From assembly GCF_013087515.1 (NCBI RefSeq), contig NZ_JABFCN010000023.1, forward strand, positions 279,389-343,388: DNA of 64,000 nt, read 5' to 3'. The translations under genes were made by a program, and so were the position numbers. This document shows, piece after piece, positions 1 to 7,062 of the stretch. The DNA is from Rhizobium sophorae. GTDB taxonomy: Bacteria > Pseudomonadota > Alphaproteobacteria > Rhizobiales > Rhizobiaceae. The notes beneath the pieces were generated by a model. It was given only the letters and a program-made list of their open reading frames with translations. It was not told where the DNA came from and made no database searches. How positions within the stretch are numbered: position 1 is the first letter of the stretch; every line of letters begins with the position of its first letter.

Positions 1-686
1 CTGCGGACATGCCGGGGCGCGATCAGGGCAGGGCCGTTCTCCAGGAAATGCGACAGCCGGTGCGGTACCAGGCGCACGACCAGATCGGCGAGCGCCTGCG
101 TCATATGCGCCATGGCGATCGGCGACTGCAGCAAGGGGCCATCGTCGCGCATGCCTAAGATGATCGTTTCCGTGAGATTGCCGATCAACCGGCCTTCCGG
201 CTTGGACAGATCCAGTTCGGGCAGCAGGTCGAGGGAGCCGCTGAACGGCATCTCGAAAGTCTGGCCGATCGTCTGCAGGATGACAGGCCAGTTGATCAGC
301 AACTCGTCGATGACGTTCGATCGCCCATGCATGATGACGCTGTTGGGCTCGAAATTGTTATAAAGAAGCAATTTTCCTTGTCCGGCCTCGGCGATGCGGG
401 ATCCATAGGCTACCCCCATGCCGCCGCTGCGCGGCACGACAATCGACAGATACTCCGACGTATCGACGGTCGGCTCGATATTGAACTGAAACTCCGCCTC
501 ATGGTAGCCCGTGAGCAGGACGGCCTTGTCACAGACCGAGAAATCCAGTCCCCAGTGGAAGTCCTGGGCGCTGCCGACGGGCTCGGCATCAAATGCGCCA
601 AAAGCGCCGCCCAGCGTTTCGACCATGTTGTCGAAGGACGAACCGCTAAATCGAAATGAGAATGGCGCAGTGCTATGTTCCGTCAT
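1..686 (-). CDS. AraC-family transcriptional regulator, 3' part cut off by window edge
   Basis: The frame starts at ATG 686 and runs off the window, so only about the first 228 residues are visible. They match the N-terminal ligand-binding domain of AraC regulators (AraC_binding_2 type), including a segment LLYNNFEPN and a late HRLSHFLENG stretch that in this family comes just before the double helix-turn-helix. The DNA-binding part must lie beyond the left edge. The target is unknown; roughly 1 kb without a clear gene separates it from the betaine operon. The family assignment is fairly confident, since the domain is recognisable although the HTH cannot be seen. Confidence 0.75.
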   Translation of the reverse strand, partial: MTEHSTAPFSFRFSGSSFDNMVETLGGAFGAFDAEPVGSAQDFHWGLDFSVCDKAVLLTGYHEAEFQFNIEPTVDTSEYLSIVVPRSGGMGVAYGSRIAEAGQGKLLLYNNFEPNSVIMHGRSNVIDELLINWPVILQTIGQTFEMPFSGSLDLLPELDLSKPEGRLIGNLTETIILGMRDDGPLLQSPIAMAHMTQALADLVVRLVPHRLSHFLENGPALIAPRHVR

Positions 687-1250
687 GCTGCTCCCGTTGT
701 TCGATGTGGCTGTTTCGACATGCTCTTCTCCACCGCTCGCAGGTGCGAGTGCGACACGCGGCCGGCGAGAGTGTCGGATTGGTGCGCGTACCTCTGCCAG
801 GGCAAGTCGCCATGGATGGTCGTCCTGCGCCGCGGCGCTTCATCAGAGCCTGCAGACGGCATGGATGAGCGGCCTTGGATGTATATTAGACGATTGTTGG
901 ATATAGTGCGGCAGCTTACAGCGGAGCAGGTGGATCTCCACGTGAGACTGGCATCGAGATCAGCGGTTTGTGCCGGCTGATGCAGGTCGAATTCGGGCAT
1001 GGTAAAGGTCAAAAGACCAACCCGTTGAATACATTAGTTCCCATCCAGATCAGGAACTGACAGAACCCGCGGCCATTGGCAAGACTTCACGCTGTCGGCG
1101 ATGACGACAACCCGCTGATAAAACGATTACGCTGAAGGAGCAATTTTACGGCTGTCTCCGCCACGCCACAGGTTCAACCGCGGCGATCTTGCCGAGATGT
1201 GCATCATCTGAAGCTTATAGAGAGCCCTCAATTCCAGAGCCGCGCAGTCG

Positions 1251-1298
1251 CCTGCCGAAGGTTCTATAGTGGACCGCTTAAAGATGGCCTTCGGCAGG
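1251..1298. repeat. 11-base inverted repeat with 26-base loop
   Basis: The arms cctgccgaagg (1251-1261) and ccttcggcagg (1288-1298) are perfect complements around a 26-base loop containing tatagt. No T-run follows, so it is not a typical terminator. It could be an operator, or an old mobile-element end in a decayed region. Confidence 0.5.
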
Positions 1299-1443
1299 CT
1301 GACAGGCATACAGGCATACGCACGGGATGGAGTGCGTATGTATGATCCCTTCCATCCTTTGGGGGTGATGGATGGACGGGTTTGGCTTCAGGACCGCAAA
1401 CCATCATGGCCTTGGTCGAGATTGATCTTACTGTTCCTTAGCT

Positions 1444-1593
1444 ATGGAGCAATTGTCAGGCCCCGATATTGTCGGCCGAGCGGCTTTTCGTGACGCAGTC
1501 TGGACTGATCTTGCGCAAAGTGTATATCAAGCCGCTCCCCTGAGGCCGTCTGTTCCGCGCAATGCGCTGCGCAAAGTGGATAGAGATCTTTAG
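1444..1593 (+). CDS. Possible 49-residue open frame, unrecognised
   Basis: ATG 1444 to TAG 1591-1593 gives a 49-residue frame with balanced composition (begins MEQLSGPDIVGRAAF, ends RKVDRDL) in a region otherwise poor in coding signal. There is no strong Shine-Dalgarno and I recognise no family. It may be a fragment of a lost gene or chance. Included as a low-confidence candidate only. Confidence 0.15.
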   Translation: MEQLSGPDIVGRAAFRDAVWTDLAQSVYQAAPLRPSVPRNALRKVDRDL

Positions 1594-1683
1594 TTTCTCA
1601 TTTAGCCGAATGAGGACATCTTGGGCATGGCTCCGCATTGGTCCGCACTGCGCGCGGTCCTTCGGCTTGGTAAGGATTTGCTT

Positions 1684-2186
1684 TCACTGAAGGCACAAGC
1701 GGCCGATCGTTTCGAGCACCGCTGCGTCGACTTCGAGACTATTGGTTTCTGCGATGTGTGCGGACATCGCTCTGTCGCCGGGGATACGGACTCCCTTGGA
1801 GCGCAGCCGCTCCAATTGGGTCTTGGTTCGCTCCTGAAAATCCGGATCTGCGGCTGCAGGAAAGAGCGCGATCACGGTCATTCCGGCATTCACCAGATGC
1901 TCGCCTGAGAGAAAGTGGCCCGCATCGAGCGACCACGCCGCTCCGGAGAGACCCGCGGAAAGCATCTCGACGAAAAGGGCGATATTGGCGCCCTTATAGC
2001 CGCCGAAGGGAGGAGCGCGCCGAGCATCGCCTTGACTGGATCGGTGGTGATTGCGCCGGTCTCGTCGATGGCGATGCCGTGAGGGATCGGCGACTGCGCC
2101 TTTGCTGCCTCGGCAAGGGTTATGAAGGCCGTGGCACTCGTCGCCTGGTCGATGACGACGGGCGGCAAGGTCAGGCGGCCGACTTC
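1684..2186 (-). pseudogene. Decayed malate/L-lactate dehydrogenase-family reductase (Ldh_2 type)
   Basis: Two minus-strand frames read consecutively as the C-terminal half of an Ldh_2-family NAD(P)H-dependent reductase. The first (from about 2186) carries PPVVIDQATS and IPHGIAIDE, then TTDPVKAMLGALLP. The second (from 1965 down to 1684) carries the later LSAGLSGAAWSLD and GDRAMSAHI segments. The switch near 1970-2000 is a frameshift. An in-frame TGA at 2187-2189 precedes the first segment and the N-terminal half is absent, so the gene is both truncated and frameshifted. The family includes pyrroline-2-carboxylate and piperideine-2-carboxylate reductases, which would fit the proline-betaine context. 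It follows the ABC operon on the same strand and may once have been its last gene. Confidence 0.75.
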
Positions 2187-2248
2187 TCAGTTCCGGAGAT
2201 GGCGACGCGCCTCGCCAACGAAACGGAAAGACGGCCGCATTTGGAGCG

Positions 2249-3328
2249 TCAAAGTGCGACCGAGAGGGGGCTGTCGCGTCGGGGAGCCACCTCCTGCGAG
2301 TTCACCATCGCGCCCGCGAGCTGGCGGAAGGTGACAAGCCCCAAGGCTTCCCCGGATGGTGAGACCACTCTGGCATCGTCGTGTGCCGCCGATGCCAGGA
2401 TCCGGACGGCGTCTTCGACGGTCGTGCCTGATGCGATCGTCAACCCGCTTGGCACCGCACCGGAATGCAAGGATGTCATGATGGCATCGACCTGGATGAC
2501 CCGGCCTCGATTGACCTCCTTGACGAAGTTGGCGATGTAGGCGTCGGCCGGACGCAGAACGATGTCCTGGCTGGTGCCCTGCTGGATGACTTCGCCATCG
2601 CGCAGGATCGCAATCTGGTCGCCCAGCCGAAGGGCCTCATCGAGGTCATGGGTGATGAAGACGATGGTCTTCTTGATCTCCTTCTGAATGTCGAGAAGGA
2701 CCGTCTGCATATCGGTGCGGATCAACGGATCGAGCGCCGAATAGGCCTCGTCCATCAGCAGAACCGGCGCATCGTTCGAGAGGGCTCGTGCCAGGCCGAC
2801 GCGCTGCTGCATACCGCCCGATAGCTGGTTGGGATATTTGCTCTCGAAGCCCTTCAGCCCGACCCGCTCCAGCCAGCCCATGGCGACGTCGACGGCTTTC
2901 GAGCGCTCCATGCCCTGCACTTCGCGGCCGAAGATGGTATTGTCGAGAACGTTCCGGTGCGGCAGAAGCGCGAACTTCTGAAACACCATTGCCGTCTGGT
3001 GCCGGCGAAACGTCCGCAATTCGGTCTCGTTCATTTTCACCACATCGACGCCGTCGACCAGCACTTCGCCTGATGTCGGATCGATCAGACGGTTGATGTG
3101 GCGAATGAGCGTCGACTTGCCCGAACCCGAAAGGCCCATGATGACCTGGATGCGGCCCGAGGGTATCTCGACATTGATATCCTTCAGGCCCAGCACGTGG
3201 CCGTGCTTTTCGTTGAGCTCGGTCTTCGACAATCCCTTTTGGACGGCATCGACATGAGCGCCAGGATTGGGACCGAAGATCTTGTAGAGGTGGCGGATCT
3301 TGATGCCGCCGAAACGATGATCAGCCAT
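2249..3328 (-). CDS. Glycine betaine/proline-betaine-type ABC transporter ATPase (ProV/OpuAA family)
   Basis: A 359-residue cytoplasmic ATPase that powers quaternary-amine import with the permease and binding protein just upstream. Visible in order are Walker A GLSGSGKST near residue 65, signature LSGGMQQRVGLARAL, Walker B LLMDEA with D-loop ALDPL, and switch FITHDLDEA. A C-terminal regulatory tail like the CBS region of ProV follows. The long N-terminal extension before Walker A (KIFGPNPG) is typical of ProV/ChoV proteins. The start at MADHRFGG (3328) is preferred over the longer open frame because it overlaps the permease stop by 8 bases, as expected for translational coupling. Choline, glycine betaine and stachydrine cannot be told apart by eye. 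Confidence 0.92.
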   Translation of the reverse strand: MADHRFGGIKIRHLYKIFGPNPGAHVDAVQKGLSKTELNEKHGHVLGLKDINVEIPSGRIQVIMGLSGSGKSTLIRHINRLIDPTSGEVLVDGVDVVKMNETELRTFRRHQTAMVFQKFALLPHRNVLDNTIFGREVQGMERSKAVDVAMGWLERVGLKGFESKYPNQLSGGMQQRVGLARALSNDAPVLLMDEAYSALDPLIRTDMQTVLLDIQKEIKKTIVFITHDLDEALRLGDQIAILRDGEVIQQGTSQDIVLRPADAYIANFVKEVNRGRVIQVDAIMTSLHSGAVPSGLTIASGTTVEDAVRILASAAHDDARVVSPSGEALGLVTFRQLAGAMVNSQEVAPRRDSPLSVAL

Positions 3329-4208
3329 GGACGATCTCCCGATGCTTCTGGAGCCGCTTGCCATACGCCTGGCTGACCCGGTCGAAGATGATGGCGATGC
3401 CGACGATGGCAAGGCCGTTGAAAATGCCCAGGGTGAAGTACTGGTTGGCGATGGCCTTCAGAACCGGCTGGCCAAGGCCCTGGACGCCGATCATCGAGGC
3501 GACGACCACCATGGCGAGCGCCATCATGATGGTCTGGTTGATGCCGGCCATGATGGTGGGAAGCGCCAGCGGCAGCTGGACCTTGAACAGCTTCTGCGAG
3601 CTCGACGTTCCGAACGCATCGGCTGCCTCGAGCACGTCCTTGTCGACCAGGCGGATGCCGAGATCGGTCAGCCTTATCATCGGCGGGATGGCGTAGATGA
3701 CGACGGCAATCAGTCCCGGCACCTTGCCGATGCCGAGCAGCATGACGACAGGGATCAGATAGACGAAGCTCGGCATGGTCTGCATGACGTCGAGGATCGG
3801 ATTGATAACACGCTGCAGCCGGTCGGAACGCGCCATCAATATCCCCATCGGAATGCCGATGGCGATGGAGAGCACGGTACAGACGAAGATCATCGAGACC
3901 GTCCGCATCGTATCGTCCCACATGTCGAAATAGCCGATCAGCAGCAGTGTGACGAGACAGCCGAAGACGATCTTCAGGTTGCGGCTCGCAAACCATGCGA
4001 TGACAAGGATGATTGCCGTAATGATCGGCCACGGCGTCTGCGTCATGAAGCGGTCGGCGGCGATCAGGAAATGCTGCAGCGGGGAGAAGAGGCTTTCGAT
4101 CGCGTCGCCATAGGTGCGGGTAAATGCGCGAAAACCGTCATCGATCGCCTTCTTCAGATTGCGAAGGGCGTCGTCATCCATATGCGGGAATTTATAAAAC
4201 CATTCCAT
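3321..4208 (-). CDS. Betaine-type ABC transporter permease (ProW/OpuAB family)
   Basis: A 295-residue inner-membrane permease with an amphipathic N-terminal region (MEWFYKFPHMDDD) followed by six or more hydrophobic helices. The inner-membrane coupling segment is clear: EAADAFGTSSSQKLFKVQLPLALP, then the glycine-rich AGINQTIMMALAMVV segment, near residues 185-235. ATG 4208 is chosen over an upstream TTG because AGGGG lies seven bases before it. There is one permease gene in this system, so a homodimer is likely, unlike the second transporter at 20-23.7 kb, which has two. It lies between the RIME element and the ATPase in the same operon. Confidence 0.92.
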   Translation of the reverse strand: MEWFYKFPHMDDDALRNLKKAIDDGFRAFTRTYGDAIESLFSPLQHFLIAADRFMTQTPWPIITAIILVIAWFASRNLKIVFGCLVTLLLIGYFDMWDDTMRTVSMIFVCTVLSIAIGIPMGILMARSDRLQRVINPILDVMQTMPSFVYLIPVVMLLGIGKVPGLIAVVIYAIPPMIRLTDLGIRLVDKDVLEAADAFGTSSSQKLFKVQLPLALPTIMAGINQTIMMALAMVVVASMIGVQGLGQPVLKAIANQYFTLGIFNGLAIVGIAIIFDRVSQAYGKRLQKHREIVHG

Positions 4209-4305
4209 TCGGTTCCCCTTTTTCTTCAAAGAGCCGTGGCAGTCTTTTTGATTTTATCGGCAGCGAGAGGCGGCGCGCATTAAGCGCACCGCAGTAGTCA
4301 GCGTT

Positions 4306-4414
4306 AGAGCATGATGCCGAAAAGTGTGAGCGGTTTTCGGACGACATCATGCTCTCACTATTTAACTTAGAACAGGATTCAGATTTTAGGCCGAACAGGC
4401 CTCATCCTGTTCTA
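4306..4414. repeat. RIME-type rhizobial intergenic mosaic element
   Basis: A 109-base element made of two palindromes. The first pairs agagcatgatg (4306-4316) with catcatgctct (4345-4355), with an inner gccgaaaa/ttttcgg stem. The second pairs tagaacaggat (4368-4378) with atcctgttcta (4404-4414), with an inner aggcc/ggcct stem. Length, layout and sequence agree with the RIME1 family described in Rhizobium and Sinorhizobium. It lies between the binding-protein gene and the permease gene, and its last three bases are the binding protein's stop codon. As transcribed structure it may protect the upstream message or attenuate the downstream genes. Confidence 0.88.
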
Positions 4415-5413
4415 AAGAGCAGCTTCGATCTTCGTGGCTGCCTCAGGCGAGACCCACTTGGTCCAGAGGTCCTTGTTTTCTTTGAGGAAGTGCTTGGCAC
4501 CGTCTTCGCCGGTCGCCTGGTTGTCGGTCATCCAGGCCATCAGCTTGTTGACGGTGTCGTTGCTCCAGGAGCGCTTCGTCAGGTAGTCCATGACTTCAGG
4601 GCCGACCTTTTCCGAGAAAGGCTTTGCAACCAGGGTGACGATCTTGTCGACCGGCCATGCATTCGGCTTCGGATCGGGGCAATCGGCGACGGTATTGCAG
4701 CGCTTCCATTCGGCGGCGTCGTTCGGCACACCGGCTTCCAGCTTGACCATCTCATACTTGCCGAGCAGCGCGGTCGGCGCCCAGTAATAACCGGCCCAGC
4801 CTTCCTTGCGTTCGTAGGCCTTGGAGATCGAACCATCGAGGCCGGCAGCCGAGCCGGTATCGACGAGGGTGAAGCCGGCCTTCTCGGCTTCGAAGGCCTT
4901 GTAGAGCTGCGTGGTCACCACGGTGCCGCCCCAGCCCTGCGGTCCGTTGTAGATGGCGCCCTTCTTCGGATCCTCGGGATCGGGGAAGAGTTCCGGATGT
5001 TTCAGCACGTCGCCGATGGTCTTGATGTCGGGATGGGCGTCGGCCAGATATTTCGGAATCCACCAGCCCTGCACGCCGCCATCGGGCAGTGGAGAGCCGA
5101 CCTGGACGATCCGGCCTTCTTCCGTTCCCTTCTTGACGACGTCGGGGAGCAGGTCGATCCAGGCTTCCGGCGCGATATCCGGCTGGCCCTTTTCGGCCAT
5201 CGAGGTAATCGTCGGGACGGTATCGCCGACGGTGATTTCGGCCTCACAGCCATAACCTTCGTTCAGGATGAACTTGTCGAGGTTGGAGAGAACCTCTGCA
5301 CTCTGCCAGTTCATGCTGGCGATGGTGACAGTGCCGCATTCGGCGGCGCTGGCGAAAGATGCCCCGCCGATCAGGCCGAACGTCAGGCATGTCGATGCGA
5401 ATAGTTTTTTCAT
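4412..5413 (-). CDS. Periplasmic quaternary-amine-binding protein (OpuAC family)
   Basis: A 333-residue secreted binding protein. The N-terminus is a Sec signal peptide (MKKLFASTCLTFGLIGG, cleavage near ASA-AEC at about residue 24). The mature part has the OpuAC-fold segments GQPDIAPEAW and GGVQGWWIPKYLAD, and the aromatic stretches YYWAP and WAGYYW that form the cation-binding aromatic cage in this family. It is the first ABC gene of the operon, downstream of the ProC-like gene by 67 bases. Its TAG stop lies within the RIME element. The ligand is probably a betaine; choline and stachydrine are alternatives. Confident in family, not in ligand. Confidence 0.9.
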   Translation of the reverse strand: MKKLFASTCLTFGLIGGASFASAAECGTVTIASMNWQSAEVLSNLDKFILNEGYGCEAEITVGDTVPTITSMAEKGQPDIAPEAWIDLLPDVVKKGTEEGRIVQVGSPLPDGGVQGWWIPKYLADAHPDIKTIGDVLKHPELFPDPEDPKKGAIYNGPQGWGGTVVTTQLYKAFEAEKAGFTLVDTGSAAGLDGSISKAYERKEGWAGYYWAPTALLGKYEMVKLEAGVPNDAAEWKRCNTVADCPDPKPNAWPVDKIVTLVAKPFSEKVGPEVMDYLTKRSWSNDTVNKLMAWMTDNQATGEDGAKHFLKENKDLWTKWVSPEAATKIEAAL

Positions 5414-5480
5414 TCTCGTTCCCTCTGTTTAGCGGCCGGTTTTGCTGAGCGGGGCGCCGCAGGACCCACTCCAACGGTTG

Positions 5481-6275
5481 TCAGGAAGCGTCTCCCATAC
5501 TCACCGATTTCTTGAATGCCGCCGATAGTCCCTTCGCGACCGAAGCGTCGAACCCCGCAACGCGCATGCTTTCGATGGCCGCCGCAGTGGTGCCGCGATA
5601 GCCGACAAAGGTCTGAACGACATCGTCAGGAGATTCATCTTGGCGCTCCAGCAGGCGGCCGGCGCCTGTGATCACCGTGTTGACGGCGCGCCGCGCAATC
5701 TCCGCCGGCAGGCCATTTGCGATGGCATCGCTCATCATGGCGGCGGCGAGCAGCGCCGGGAAGGCCGGTCCGGACCCGGAAAGACCCGTGAGGTAATCGA
5801 TGTCGCTTTCCCTTGCGACCTCGTCCTCAGATCCGCATGCCTGAAAAATCGCGCGGACGAGCGCCCGGTCGTCTTCGGTGACATCGCTCGCGCCAATCCA
5901 CGGCGTATAGGACCTGGCCACTTCGGCGGCGGCATTCGGCAAAGCGCGGACGACGCGACCGGTCTTGTGGCGCTCGGAAAGTGCGCCCAAGCGGATGCCC
6001 GCCATGACTGAGATGACGAGCTTGCCGCCGGCATCGACCGTCAGAGCATGCCAATCATCAGGGCGGACGGAAAGAATGATCACGTCCGAGCGGTCGGCAA
6101 GCGCCTGATTGTCGGTGGTCAGGAAAGAATTCGGGAAACGGCGCGGCTGCTCGCTGCGATAGGAGAGGGAGAGATTTCGAGGTTCGACCAGGCCGGCATC
6201 AAGGATGGAGCCGGCGATTGCTCCGCCAAGCCAGCCACCGCCGCCAATGATACCGATCCTCAAGGAAGCGCTCAT
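5481..6275 (-). CDS. Pyrroline-5-carboxylate reductase-like oxidoreductase (ProC family)
   Basis: A 264-residue cytoplasmic protein. It opens with a Rossmann fingerprint IGIIGGGGWLGGAI (residues 7-20), has SVRPDDW and VISVMAGIRL in the first domain, and the C-terminal P5C-reductase signature region with LTGLSGSGPAF and VGYRGTTAAA. Length matches ProC (about 270). The context, between a TetR regulator and a betaine ABC transporter and opposite an N-demethylase, suggests reduction of a cyclic imine from a proline analogue rather than housekeeping proline synthesis. That is inference. The start overlaps the end region of the TetR gene by ten bases of spacing, so the two are probably co-transcribed. 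Confidence 0.8.
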   Translation of the reverse strand: MSASLRIGIIGGGGWLGGAIAGSILDAGLVEPRNLSLSYRSEQPRRFPNSFLTTDNQALADRSDVIILSVRPDDWHALTVDAGGKLVISVMAGIRLGALSERHKTGRVVRALPNAAAEVARSYTPWIGASDVTEDDRALVRAIFQACGSEDEVARESDIDYLTGLSGSGPAFPALLAAAMMSDAIANGLPAEIARRAVNTVITGAGRLLERQDESPDDVVQTFVGYRGTTAAAIESMRVAGFDASVAKGLSAAFKKSVSMGDAS

Positions 6276-6285
6276 CCGGCCTTCC

Positions 6286-6915
6286 CTAACCCGGCCTATA
6301 GCCGTGCCGGGAGAAGAAGCGATCGAGCTCCCTCTGCTGCGGCACTTCGCCGGTGTAGATCGCGATATATTCGGGAATCCGTTTCATGCGGACGGCGAGT
6401 TCCTCCTTGGACTGCATGGAGATGTATCCGATCTGCACGAGGTAAGTTGTTCGCGCTCGGACATCTGATGTCGCTTCTGGTAGCCCGAACCGGATAAACA
6501 TCCGCTTGAGGGCTTCCAGCCGAAGCTGATCGGCTTGCCGGACTTCGGCGAGAATCTCGTCGGACTGCAGCGCCCAGCTGCGCACAGCGAATTCGAACCT
6601 GGCGTCGAACAGATCATTGTTGAGCCAGCAGTCGAAGACGTTGAGCATCGCCTCGGCAAGCGATTCCGCGTAGGCTTCGGACTGCTTGACGATGTTGCCG
6701 GTGTTTTTGTCGCGCCACCGCGCCACGAGCCCGGCCAGCAGTTCCTCCCGGTCCTTGAAGAACCAGTAGAAGCTTGTGCGCGAGAGGTTGAGCTTCTTCG
6801 CCAGGGGCAGAATTTTCACCGAATCCACGCCGGAATCCAGCAGCGAGTGGTAAGCTGCTTCCAGCCATCCCTCCTGTGAGCCGCGCCAGCCAGTATCGTT
6901 CAATGCCTGATCCAT
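6286..6915 (-). CDS. TetR-family transcriptional regulator
   Basis: A 209-residue regulator with an N-terminal helix-turn-helix (about residues 34-56: LPLAKKLNLSRTSFYWFF, then KDREELL) and a helical ligand-binding domain. ATG 6915 has AGGAG eight bases upstream. It is the first gene of the minus-strand betaine operon, divergent from the demethylase gene at 7063. The shared spacer holds a long inverted repeat (6956-6971 with 7002-7017), the obvious candidate operator, so it probably controls both directions. The effector is unknown; a betaine or a demethylation intermediate is likely. Confidence 0.9.
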   Translation of the reverse strand: MDQALNDTGWRGSQEGWLEAAYHSLLDSGVDSVKILPLAKKLNLSRTSFYWFFKDREELLAGLVARWRDKNTGNIVKQSEAYAESLAEAMLNVFDCWLNNDLFDARFEFAVRSWALQSDEILAEVRQADQLRLEALKRMFIRFGLPEATSDVRARTTYLVQIGYISMQSKEELAVRMKRIPEYIAIYTGEVPQQRELDRFFSRHGYRPG

Positions 6916-6955
6916 GGGCTATCTCCTATCAAACTATCAAGCCGCGCACAAGAAA

Positions 6956-7017
6956 AATGTACATAAGTGTCGAAAACGACGACCCAAATGTTTTCAATAT
7001 TGACACATATGTACATT
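6956..7017. promoter_or_regulatory. Divergent operator and promoter between TetR gene and demethylase gene
   Basis: Arms 6956-6971 (aatgtacataagtgtc) and 7002-7017 (gacacatatgtacatt) are inverted copies that match at 15 of 16 positions. Each contains TGTACAT. The arms are 30 bases apart. A perfect -35 hexamer ttgaca at 7000-7005 is embedded in the right arm and points to the gene at 7063; the -10 near 7023-7028 is weak. This layout suggests that the TetR protein represses by covering the -35. Confidence 0.65.
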
Positions 7018-7062
7018 GTGCTTAGCGTCTCCTCTGACGTTTTTAATCCGGAACCACGGCCC

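Larger units (their letters stand above)
687..1683. other. About 1 kb without a confident gene
   Basis: No convincing gene was found on either strand. Open frames here are short and lack ribosome binding sites or family motifs. The stretch contains an 11-base inverted repeat (1251-1261 with 1288-1298) and one short frame with protein-like composition (1444-1593), both listed separately. The adjacent decayed gene at 1684-2186 suggests that this is degenerating intergenic DNA. Confidence 0.5.

Noticed and set aside
3327..4283. 318-codon open frame on the plus strand
   Set aside because: Antisense to the first betaine permease; very rich in Asp/His/Arg.
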